From: Candidatus Methanofilum arcanum
GTDB lineage: Archaea > Halobacteriota > Methanomicrobia > Methanomicrobiales > Methanospirillaceae
Direction of reading: 5' to 3'
DNA: 7,419 nucleotides
Assembly: GCA_031285085.1 (NCBI GenBank)
Contig: JAITWW010000096.1
Coordinates: 1-7,419 of the forward strand
Made by a program: the position numbers and the translations under genes. The notes under the pieces are model-generated. The model saw only the letters and a program-made list of their open reading frames with translations. It was not told the origin of the DNA and did not search any database. Shown here one piece after another: positions 1-6,800 of this stretch; the stretch's first letter is position 1, and every line of letters begins with the position of its first letter.

Positions 1-162
1 CTTATCGCGAGAGAGGTTCGAGCAACAGAGTATGTGTTTTATGACAAACATGGACTTCGTCCACCCGAAAAGCTCTCGCAGATAGATAAGGATTGGGATA
101 TTGAAGGAGTGAGTGTGACGATTGCTTTGTCACCAATTGATGGAGAACGCTATAATGTCTGA
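1..162 (+). CDS. C-terminal end of an unrecognised protein (partial)
   Basis: The frame is open from the first base to a TGA at 160-162, giving 53 residues of a gene that begins outside the window. The peptide has ordinary protein composition (it contains YVFYDKHGLRPPEKL and ends SPIDGERYNV) with no membrane segment or low-complexity tail. I do not recognise the family. Its last 8 bases overlap the start of the cupin gene (ATGTCTGA, 155-162), so the two are probably co-transcribed and translationally coupled. It lies on the opposite strand from the defence genes and is probably part of the chromosomal backbone flanking the island. Coding status rests on the open frame and the tight junction with the next gene. 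Confidence 0.6.
   Translation, partial: LIAREVRATEYVFYDKHGLRPPEKLSQIDKDWDIEGVSVTIALSPIDGERYNV
142..145 (+). promoter_or_regulatory. Ribosome binding site fixing the cupin start
   Basis: GGAG is 9 bases before the ATG at 155 and lies inside the coding sequence of the preceding gene, which supports coupled translation and the 109-residue form of the cupin. Confidence 0.6.
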
Positions 163-484
163 TTATGAAGCGTTAAAAGGAAAAGTGTTGAATCCAGGAG
201 ATTTGGTTGCCTATCAGGATGGGTCCGTAGTAAGTCGGATGCTTGCTTTTAGCAGCTCTGGAACGGTGACCATTTTTGCATTCAGTGCAGGAGAGGGGCT
301 TTCAGAACATACTGCTCCTTTTGATGCGATATTGTATGTCTTGGAGGGAGAGGTGCGGGTTGTGATTGATGGTGTTTCTCATCAGCTGAAGTGTGGAGAG
401 CTGATTATTATGCCAGCAGATATTCCTCATGCTGTGTACGCATGTACTGATTTTAAGATGATGCTTATTATGATTCATGCGTGA
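155..484 (+). CDS. Small single-domain cupin protein
   Basis: This is a 109-residue protein that fits one conserved beta-barrel cupin domain. Cupin motif 1 is represented by GEGLSEHTAPFDAILYVLEG, which keeps the first histidine and the terminal VLEG but lacks the usual second histidine and glutamate. Motif 2 is GELIIMPADIPHAV, with proline and histidine retained. Metal binding may therefore be reduced or use a different ligand set, as in the many small stand-alone cupins of anaerobic Firmicutes and Bacteroidetes. Substrate and role are unknown. I chose the ATG at 155 because GGAG (142-145) lies 9 bases upstream. Upstream in-frame starts at 122 (TTG) and 140 (ATG) lack a comparable site. It overlaps the preceding gene by 8 bases and converges on the minus-strand defence operon. 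Confidence 0.88.
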   Translation: MSDYEALKGKVLNPGDLVAYQDGSVVSRMLAFSSSGTVTIFAFSAGEGLSEHTAPFDAILYVLEGEVRVVIDGVSHQLKCGELIIMPADIPHAVYACTDFKMMLIMIHA

Positions 485-485
485 T

Positions 486-507
486 AAGGAGACCTTTTTC
501 TTTTTTT
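486..507 (+). terminator. Weak terminator-like element after the cupin gene
   Basis: Immediately after the cupin stop there is a 4-bp stem AAGG (486-489) / CCTT (493-496) with an AGA loop. The downstream arm runs into a pyrimidine tract, five T (495-499), C, then seven T (501-507). Position and T tract suit an intrinsic terminator for the plus-strand pair, but the stem is too short to be convincing. It could simply be a pyrimidine-rich stretch. Confidence 0.3.
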
Positions 508-648
508 ACGCTTTTTCTCGTGTAGCTCCTCCACCCAGGCATCTGCACCTCATAACGGTGCCAGAGAGAATTTTTACCATTTCGAAGCACAGTTCGGAGT
601 TTGTAGTATAAAACAATGAAAAATTCACATTAAAAAGAGGTTTATGTT

Positions 649-682
649 TTCTCCTTTTGGGAGAATTTACTGTGATTCCCAA
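649..682. repeat. Two overlapping, mutually exclusive inverted repeats
   Basis: Inverted repeat A is TTCTCC (649-654) / GGAGAA (660-665) with a 5-base loop. Inverted repeat B is TTGGGA (657-662) / TCCCAA (677-682) with a 14-base loop. They share bases 660-662, so only one can form at a time. Neither is followed by a clean T tract on either strand, so a terminator call is not supported. Confidence 0.4.
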
Positions 683-797
683 TTATTTGCTTATAAATCC
701 CGTAACTTTTTTTGAATGAGGATCTATCTCCTGACAGAACATCTCTTTTTAAAATCTAAAAGCAGGGAGGAAAGGAATTGAGATGCATGAGCACTTA

Positions 798-1466
798 TCA
801 ATGTCCTACACATTCTATTTTGCAAATCCACTCGTTAAATAAAGGACATTGTTCCCGCATTCGTTTGATACCGACTGCTTCTGCTATAGCAATTCCTGTG
901 GATATTTTCTTGAATGTTGGAGAGAGTTCCTCCAATCTTTTTGAAGGAGAAGTTTTAGGGCTGTCATTAATCGCTTCCGGTCCATCACAATCTTCCAAAA
1001 TAGATTCTATCCTTTTTTCATTTATGTTCATTATATTGGCAATGCTTGCAGGATCACTAAAATATAATGCTTCAATTTCATGCATAGAGACATAGGGAAT
1101 GAAACGATGGTTTTGTTCAGGGAATAGCTCCTGTATCCTTTTTTCAGTCTCCTGATTCATAATAGCAGCTTTTTTTGAATGCATAGACTGTTGTTTTGCC
1201 TCTTTAAATCCCGGCCAATCATTTCTAATACCATAAAAATCCACCATGAGCGTGATATACGTATCTGGGCGTTGTTTTAAATGATGGCCAATGTCTTTTT
1301 GGTAGCGAGAAAAACGCACATCCCCACCTTGTTTTCCTGCTAATGTGGGTATTAGAAAAATGTTCTGGTCAGTAAGATCAGCGAGATATGGAGAGAGTAA
1401 GCTTTTAATGAATGTCTTTTCTGTCTGTCCTTCGACAAGTACCATTATTTGAATGGCGCTATTCAT
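798..1466 (-). CDS. DUF4276 family TOPRIM-like protein, partner of the upstream ATPase
   Basis: This 222-residue protein matches the DUF4276 family over its whole length, with complete conserved blocks: VLVEGQTEKTF near residues 9-19 (E12 in the position of the TOPRIM-type catalytic glutamate), GGDVRFSRYQKDI (47-59), MVDFYGI (74-80, D76), WPGF (84-87), SMHEIEALYFSDP (127-139), INDSPKTSPSKRLEE (166-180) and CPLFNEW (207-213). The family has no firmly established activity. By analogy with OLD/TOPRIM nucleases I infer a metal-dependent nuclease effector. I chose the ATG at 1466 because GGAGG (complement of 1475-1479) is 8 bases upstream. An earlier in-frame ATG at 1490 is less well placed. The start overlaps the ATPase stop by 8 bases, so the two are very probably made in a fixed ratio and act together. 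It is the last gene of the minus-strand run. Confidence 0.9.
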   Translation of the reverse strand: MNSAIQIMVLVEGQTEKTFIKSLLSPYLADLTDQNIFLIPTLAGKQGGDVRFSRYQKDIGHHLKQRPDTYITLMVDFYGIRNDWPGFKEAKQQSMHSKKAAIMNQETEKRIQELFPEQNHRFIPYVSMHEIEALYFSDPASIANIMNINEKRIESILEDCDGPEAINDSPKTSPSKRLEELSPTFKKISTGIAIAEAVGIKRMREQCPLFNEWICKIECVGH

Positions 1467-2574
1467 AGCTGATACCTCCAGGTATGACATTTTTTACCCA
1501 GAGTTCACCAGCAGAATAGTCTTCTAACCATGTATCAAAATTCGATCTATTCAGTCGTTCAAAAACAGACTCTTCACCTCTGCGATTTACTACTACGATA
1601 TCATCAACGTTAAATTGGTCAATTAACAATGGTGACTGAGTTGCTACAATAATTTGTGTTCGTTCTGCTGCTGATTGAATGAGTTCGCCAAGGATACGTA
1701 TTGCTTCAGGGTGAAGCCCAAGTTCAGGTTCGTCAATAATGAGTGTGGTTGGAAGCTTTGGCTGCAAAAGTGCGGTTGCCAGGCAAATAAAACGAATAGT
1801 TCCATCTGATAAATGGTGGGGTTGCATGGGAAAGTCAGAGTTCTTCGTTCTCCATGAAAGATTGACTTTTTTTATCTCATTAGAGTTCCCATATACTTGT
1901 ATAGTAAGCAAGAAATCTTTCAGATATGGCATGACAATCTGACAAACACGAACGATCTCACGGTACTCCTCCTTGTATTCCTTCCGCAATCGAAGCAAAA
2001 ACGGTGCAATATTGGAAGCATTTTGACGAAGTGTTTCATTATCCTCGACTATCTCCCACCCCCGCATTGGCGCATTTGAGCTCGTGTCATGAAAATGATA
2101 TATTTTCCATGACTGTATTGCATTATAAACAGGTTTACTGTACTTGGAATCCTGAGTCTCGCTCTCCACCTCTTTTATGAGCAATGGCAAGGTATCGTCG
2201 CTATCACCAAGTCGCCACCAACCTGACTCTCCATGTTCATAAAAACGGGCTTCATTTGCCAATGCAACTCCGTCTTTAATGGTAGGAATGAGTGTAAAGC
2301 GGTATCCTCTGATGCCAAACCGCATCTCAAATTCCATTTTTTCTGTATTTTTTGGTCCATTATACAGAATATCACTCATTCCACCATTCATTCGAACATA
2401 ATGAGCAATATTGCCATCCATCAGACTGTGGAGCATCTTGAAAAAAGAAATGAAATTGCTTTTTCCTGTGCCATTAGCACCGACAAGAACGTTTAAATTT
2501 TTCAATTGAAACTCTTCCAATTCCCTGATTGACTTAAATCCGCGTATTGTCAATTTATCCAAAGCATTTTCCAT
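1459..2574 (-). CDS. SMC/OLD-like AAA ATPase (AAA_21/AAA_15 type)
   Basis: This 371-residue protein is a predicted ATPase of the ABC/SMC/RecF group found in bacterial defence. It opens with LTIRGFKSI (8-16), the typical start of these ATPases, followed by Walker A GANGTGKS (32-39), an ABC-signature-like LSDGT (255-259), Walker B LIIDEPELGLHP (278-289, acidic pair D281-E282) and a switch region ATQSPLLIDQF (311-321). Only about 215 residues separate Walker A and the signature, so there is no long coiled coil, and there is no C-terminal TOPRIM domain. That activity is probably supplied by the adjacent DUF4276 protein. The ATG at 2574 has GAGG 8 bases upstream. Overlap of its TAG stop with the next start (ATGAATAG) indicates a coupled pair. 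All key ATPase residues appear intact. I infer a sensor/motor role; the trigger is unknown. Confidence 0.9.
   Translation of the reverse strand: MENALDKLTIRGFKSIRELEEFQLKNLNVLVGANGTGKSNFISFFKMLHSLMDGNIAHYVRMNGGMSDILYNGPKNTEKMEFEMRFGIRGYRFTLIPTIKDGVALANEARFYEHGESGWWRLGDSDDTLPLLIKEVESETQDSKYSKPVYNAIQSWKIYHFHDTSSNAPMRGWEIVEDNETLRQNASNIAPFLLRLRKEYKEEYREIVRVCQIVMPYLKDFLLTIQVYGNSNEIKKVNLSWRTKNSDFPMQPHHLSDGTIRFICLATALLQPKLPTTLIIDEPELGLHPEAIRILGELIQSAAERTQIIVATQSPLLIDQFNVDDIVVVNRRGEESVFERLNRSNFDTWLEDYSAGELWVKNVIPGGISYE
1475..1479 (-). promoter_or_regulatory. Ribosome binding site deciding the DUF4276 start
   Basis: GGAGG on the minus strand lies 8 bases before the ATG at 1466 and inside the last codons of the ATPase gene. 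It favours the 222-residue product over a form starting at 1490, and indicates termination-reinitiation coupling. Confidence 0.75.
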
Positions 2575-2602
2575 AATTCTTTCCTCATTTTGTCAGGCGT
2601 GA

Positions 2603-2818
2603 TTAACTCTGGAGTCCATATCTATCACGGATAATTTTCGTGTAGAAATGCAGAAGAAAAATGCATTTTTCACGGTGATAACCACTGCCAAAATCTGCCA
2701 TTTTGTTCACATGATGATTGTTGGCGCTGTAGTGATACCAATCAGCAATAGTACCAATGGACACATACTCCACCCCATCCGGGCAAAGATCCGCTATCAG
2801 GTTTTCAAGTTTCGTCAT
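2603..2818 (-). pseudogene. hsdS: HsdS stub: N-terminal start of a type I specificity subunit without recognition domains
   Basis: The first 27 residues, MTKLENLIADLCPDGVEYVS and the following IGTIADW, match the conserved opening of many Firmicute HsdS proteins. HsdS is normally about 380-450 residues with two target recognition domains and spacer helices. This frame stops after 71 residues, and residues 28-71 (including NNHHVNKMADFGSGYH) resemble nothing I know. It cannot specify a recognition site. I start it at 2818 (ATG, preceded by the GAGG within 2821-2830) rather than an upstream GTG at 2827. It begins 11 bases after the dinD stop and ends 28 bases before the ATPase start, so the ATPase module sits where the rest of hsdS should be. 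A short functional protein with a new C-terminus cannot be excluded. Confidence 0.7.
2656..2671. repeat. Perfect 16-bp palindrome inside the hsdS stub
   Basis: GAAAAATGCATTTTTC reads identically on both strands. It lies in the unrecognised C-terminal part of the stub, about 80 bases before the ATPase start. It could be a protein-binding site, a recombination scar or chance in AT-rich DNA. Confidence 0.5.
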
Positions 2819-2820
2819 TG

Positions 2821-2830
2821 CTACCACCTC
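2821..2830 (-). promoter_or_regulatory. GAGGTGGTAG ribosome-site decamer before the hsdS stub
   Basis: The minus strand reads GAGGTGGTAG directly before CA-ATG of the stub. The same decamer precedes the hsdR start (7183-7192). It overlaps the last base of the dinD stop codon, so initiation here would depend on ribosomes finishing dinD. Confidence 0.55.
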
Positions 2831-3687
2831 TATTCGTCAAGCATCAGTTTGGTTTTGGTATTTCTGAGTTTCTTGATTTCTTCGCGCTCAATGACTTGTA
2901 TGCTCTTGTCGGGTCTTGGAAGGTTTTCCGGCAAGGTCGTCCCCATAGCAACCATAGCGCCTCGGATTTTTTCTGCTATTTGATAATGCGTTTCATTCGC
3001 TTCGATTGCCGATGAAGTGCTATCCAAACGTATTTTTTCCTCCGTTTGCGATATACGAAACAGGTTGGCGATCAGTTCGGTGCTTCCCATAAAGTCAAGG
3101 ATTTTCTCTTTATTCTTTAAGCCCTTGCGCCTGTGTATATCCGCAACGGTAAGCCCACCGTACAACCCCATATAGCCAGCGTTTTGAAATATGGCAAACT
3201 CTTCATCGGTAATAACTCCTGCATTGTGTGCGGATTCGGCTAATAGCTGGTTCCATTGTTTGATATTTCCACGTACAATAAGACGTTTATTGTTTTCGTC
3301 AAGCTGATTAAATGTATCAGCCAGTTCCTGCCTTCGCGTCTGTATAGCAAAATAGGTTTGACCAAGCGCGATAATTTCCTTTCGTGGATCTCCATTTTGG
3401 ACAATGAGATAACAGGCATATCGGGTCAGCTTGTAGTCAATGACTTTCTTTTCCGCAGAATTAGGCATTTTAATCGTTTTGTTGACCTCAACAAAATGCT
3501 CACCAATTTCTAATCCGCTGTTCTTGCACGCAAGAATGGCGCGGTCGATGACCTTGTGGAAGTTACGCCACTCTTTATAAAGCAGTGTTGTTTGCAAATC
3601 CCGGGCAAGCCAGTATTCCACACAGTTTTCGTCGGTTTGCTTGATGTCTTCAAATGATTCATATTCCACGGCGTTCAGTTTAGTCAT
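2830..3687 (-). CDS. dinD: DinD family DNA damage-inducible protein
   Basis: This 285-residue protein is recognisable as DinD by its BRO-like N-terminal part (VEYWLARDLQTTLLYKEWRN, 23-42; HFVEVNKTI, 64-72; about 1-115), the linker TYFAIQTRRQEL (111-122), the family core GYMGLYGGLTVADIHRRKG (171-189) with MGSTELIANLFRISQTEEK (200-218), and HYQIAEKIRGAMVAMGTTLP (234-253). E. coli DinD belongs to the SOS regulon and inhibits RecA filaments in vitro. Family members often sit inside type I restriction loci, as here between hsdR and the hsdS stub. The ATG at 3687 is chosen because GGAGG (complement of 3696-3700) lies 8 bases upstream; an in-frame GTG at 3714 would place that site inside the gene. 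I see no LexA box upstream, so SOS control is not shown. It appears intact. Confidence 0.9.
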   Translation of the reverse strand: MTKLNAVEYESFEDIKQTDENCVEYWLARDLQTTLLYKEWRNFHKVIDRAILACKNSGLEIGEHFVEVNKTIKMPNSAEKKVIDYKLTRYACYLIVQNGDPRKEIIALGQTYFAIQTRRQELADTFNQLDENNKRLIVRGNIKQWNQLLAESAHNAGVITDEEFAIFQNAGYMGLYGGLTVADIHRRKGLKNKEKILDFMGSTELIANLFRISQTEEKIRLDSTSSAIEANETHYQIAEKIRGAMVAMGTTLPENLPRPDKSIQVIEREEIKKLRNTKTKLMLDE

Positions 3688-3695
3688 TCGATTTT

Positions 3696-3700
3696 CCTCC
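3696..3700 (-). promoter_or_regulatory. Ribosome binding site fixing the dinD start
   Basis: GGAGG within GGGAGGAAAA is 8 bases before the ATG at 3687 and argues against the longer GTG start at 3714. Confidence 0.7.
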
Positions 3701-3748
3701 CTCAGTCCCCACACAATAATCGCGTTTATTTCGCATCGTAAGAATTAT

Positions 3749-3796
3749 CCGTGCAAGGAGGGCCTTTTTCATCAATTCAATTTTTTCGATGAGATC
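3749..3796 (-). pseudogene. Possible relic of an HsdS C-terminus between hsdR and dinD
   Basis: The minus strand encodes DLIEKIELMKKALLAR, which resembles the end of the C-terminal spacer helix of HsdS proteins, where a motif like MKKAILAR-AFRGELGTN is common. The following codons do not continue the family and run into a TAA at 3680-3682 after overlapping the dinD start. Upstream the frame is closed by a TGA (3806-3808) next to an 8-base T run. There is no start with a ribosome site, so it is not an expressed gene on its own. The match is short and made by eye, so chance or an unrelated helix is possible. Confidence 0.35.
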
Positions 3797-3855
3797 AAAA
3801 AAAAGTCACCAACATTTAAACTTCCATTTTTACCACTTTTCCTCGCATTTTTCTA

Positions 3856-6800
3856 TCATACCATTGCAACAGCATTTTCATTTATTCTTTGAATCATCTC
3901 CCGCAAATCCATGATCATCCCTTCATCAAATATCTCACTCACACTACCCATATCCGAAAATGGACTCTCCTGCAGTATGGCAAGATCTTTCATCATACCA
4001 TTCGTGACAATGTAATTCACGATCTGTTTCACGAAATGCATCTGACGGCTGTCTAGCTGATAATTATTCATAAACATAGAAAATGAATCATTTGCTGCCT
4101 GCCTGCTGAGCCCTACGATGGAACGCACCAGTTCTCCCAGTGGAGTTTGACCATATTGTTCATCATACTGCTCCTTGGTTCCAAGTTCGCTCCAGAGGAT
4201 CTGCTCAAGCTCTTTCACATCGGAGTTCATCAAGGGCACATTTCCTTTCAGTTTAGCTATGACCGGAATGTCCTGGTGTTGTGAAATATAGTAGTTGACT
4301 TTTTTCTTGTAGTTGGCAAGATCGTCGTTGTCAAGCTGTGATTCATTCCACTCCTGTGATAGGATGTCGTCGGTGAAATTGGTGTCGTAACGACTGCGTT
4401 CTTCACTAGGGATAAAGTCGATAAGGTCGCGTAACCTTCTACGGATATCCTCATAATCCATTATTCCTGCCTGCTCCAGAAAATCGGTATGCAAAATTTG
4501 CTCAATGATTTCTTTCTGTGCCGCAACAGCTGGGATATTAGCGTAGCGTGACAGTTCACTGGCTTTTTTAATAAGATCATTTTTTGCTTTTTTATATGAT
4601 TTTCCTGCAAGCAAGGAAAGTTCTATCTGATAAAGCAGCATATCAAACCGTGCGGTGGAGATTTTATCCCACATGGGTGGGATAAGAGGTGCGATGTGTT
4701 CAGCTATTTGCACTGTATTTTCATATGTCAGCGTCGTAAAATCGTCTTCATTTTGAAACTGGTCTATAGCTCTGAGGTGTTGTTTCACGGAAAAATTGTC
4801 TCGATTAAGTGCTTGGGTGCTTGCCGCCAGATTTCGCACCAGTTCAGTGCGATAGTCCTTGAGTTCATCAGTTTGAAAAGCTAACTCTTGCAGACACCGC
4901 ACCATCTCGACCTTTGTGTTGAACATTCGTTCTTGTAAAGTGGTGACGGGTCCTGCATCGCGACCTTTCGTGTTCAGACGGAAAAAAGAAAAATTGCCGC
5001 ACAGATCAAAGATATAAAATTGCTTCTTATCTTCTCCATCAATGAGCCCTTCGCAGAGTCGTGTACCACGTCCAACCATCTGCCAAAATTTCGCACGGCT
5101 GAATACTTTTTTAAAGAAAACAAGATTTAAAATCTCTGGCACATCTATGCCAGTATCTAACATATCCACTGACACAGCAATCTGTGGATATTTCTTTGGA
5201 TCAGAAAAATCGTCAATCAGGCTCTGTGCGTAATTTGTATAGTTGTCAATGACACGACAGTAGTGAGAGGGATAGTCTGGGAACTCTTTGTTCCACACTT
5301 CCAGAATCTTTTCGGCATGATTGTGACTCTTCGCAAATATGATCGTCTTTCCAATTTTGGTGTTAAAATCAATATGCTGCCCATTTTTCATGAGAATATG
5401 CAGCGCCTTTTTGATGGTGTCGTAGTTGAAGAGCCATTCATTGAGTGCGCTGGATTCTATGGATGGAGGCACATTTCCATCTTCGTCAGAAAAGGTCTTT
5501 TCATATTCCACTTTTTCTTCGGGGGTGAGATCATCGTAGGTGATGCCCTGGCTGATAAACTTGAGCTCCGACTCGATGGAAACAAAATCTACGAGATACC
5601 CGTCTTGTACCGCCTGGGAGAGTTCATAGCCATAGGTAGGTACCCCACTTTCCAGATCGAAGATCTCATAGGTGTTCTTGTCTATCTCATCCTTTGGAGT
5701 GGCAGTCAGTCCAACCAGTAAAGCGTCAAAATAAGTGAAAATGTCCTTGTATCGGTTGTAAATACTGCGATGTGCCTCATCCACAATGATGAGATCAAAA
5801 TGGCCGGTGGTAAACAAGCGTTCACCCTGATCGTCGCGGGTATCGTCGATGCAGTTTATCATAGTTTGGTATGTGGAAAATACCGCACGGGCGGAAGCAT
5901 CTGCCTTATTTTCGCTGAGATTACAGAGAGAGAGGTTTGGCATGAGGTTATGAAAAGCACGTTTTGCTTGAGTTACAAGAGCGCTTCGGTCAGCCAAGAA
6001 TAATATGTTCTTTACCCAACCATGGCGAATAAGCACATCCACAATGGATATGACTGTTCTCGTCTTACCACTGCCAGTTGCCATAACCAGGAGTGCTTTT
6101 CTGCGGTTACGTTCCCCTAATGTTTCACAGACAGCTTGAATTGCTTCTTTCTGATAATAGCGGTTGGAGATTTCATCATTGACCTGCACAGCTTTCAGGG
6201 GTTTGCGGTCTTTTATCTTGTTGAACTCTTTTTCCAGGTCCCGTTTGGAGTAGATACCTGATACTGTGCGTTCAGGATAGTACTTATCGTTCCAGATGCT
6301 GATTTCATAGCCATTGGTTAGGAAGATGATTGGGCGTTGTCCATATTTCTTCTCCAAAAAATCAACATATAGCACGGCTTGCTGGCGACCTTCTTCTACG
6401 TTCCTGCTTGTACGTTTTGCCTCGATAACAGCAAGAGGTAAGCCATCATCTCCAAACAGCACATAATCCGCTTTTCCAAAGCCGGATTTATTAGGCATTT
6501 CATCGATTTGATACTCATCCCTCCAGTTTTTCCCACGTTGCCAGCCAGCATCCTCCAGCATGACATCGATATATGCTCTCCTTGTCTGAGCCTCGGTAAA
6601 GTCCATCGGCTTAACGGCGTATCCCTGTTTTAGCTTCTGTTTTCGTCGGGCTGTGAGTTCTTCTCGTTTTGGAATGTTCTGATGAATCAGGGTGTCAAAG
6701 TCTATCTCAGAGCGGATAGGTGGTGGTGAATCGGCTACTGGTTCAGCTGACTTTTCAGTAGTCAACAAAGTGGTATCAAAAGCTGTTTCCTGATAGTCCG

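Larger units (their letters stand above)
485..797. other. Gene-free stretch between convergent transcription units
   Basis: These 313 bases separate the plus-strand cupin from the minus-strand DUF4276 gene. I see no convincing gene. Contents: the T-rich tract at 495-507; two mutually exclusive small hairpins at 649-682; a short inverted repeat TGAA/TTCA in the sequence around 618-632; and a strong purine-rich ribosome-site-like sequence (GGGAGGAAAGGA, about 765-776) just before an ATG at 783 that opens only 19 codons. No tRNA, CRISPR repeat or insertion-sequence end is evident. It is a plausible junction between backbone and island. Confidence 0.5.

Noticed and set aside
778..1095. Plus-strand open frame of 105 codons opposite DUF4276
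   Set aside because: It is antisense to conserved DUF4276 blocks and not protein-like; only its leader was kept as a possible scar.
3688..3714. GTG start extending dinD by 9 residues
   Set aside because: The extension would cover the good GGAGG site at 3696-3700, and DinD proteins usually begin near the MTKL-type start.
3797..3804. T8 run as an intrinsic terminator after hsdR
   Set aside because: No stem of useful length precedes it on the minus strand.
3688..3855. LexA/SOS box before dinD
   Set aside because: Neither a GAAC-N4-GTTC-like nor a CTGT-N8-ACAG-like dyad could be found in the region.
5263..5721. Long plus-strand open frame of 152 codons opposite hsdR
   Set aside because: It lies entirely antisense to the helicase region of hsdR, has no ribosome site, and its composition mirrors the reverse of well-conserved hsdR codons.
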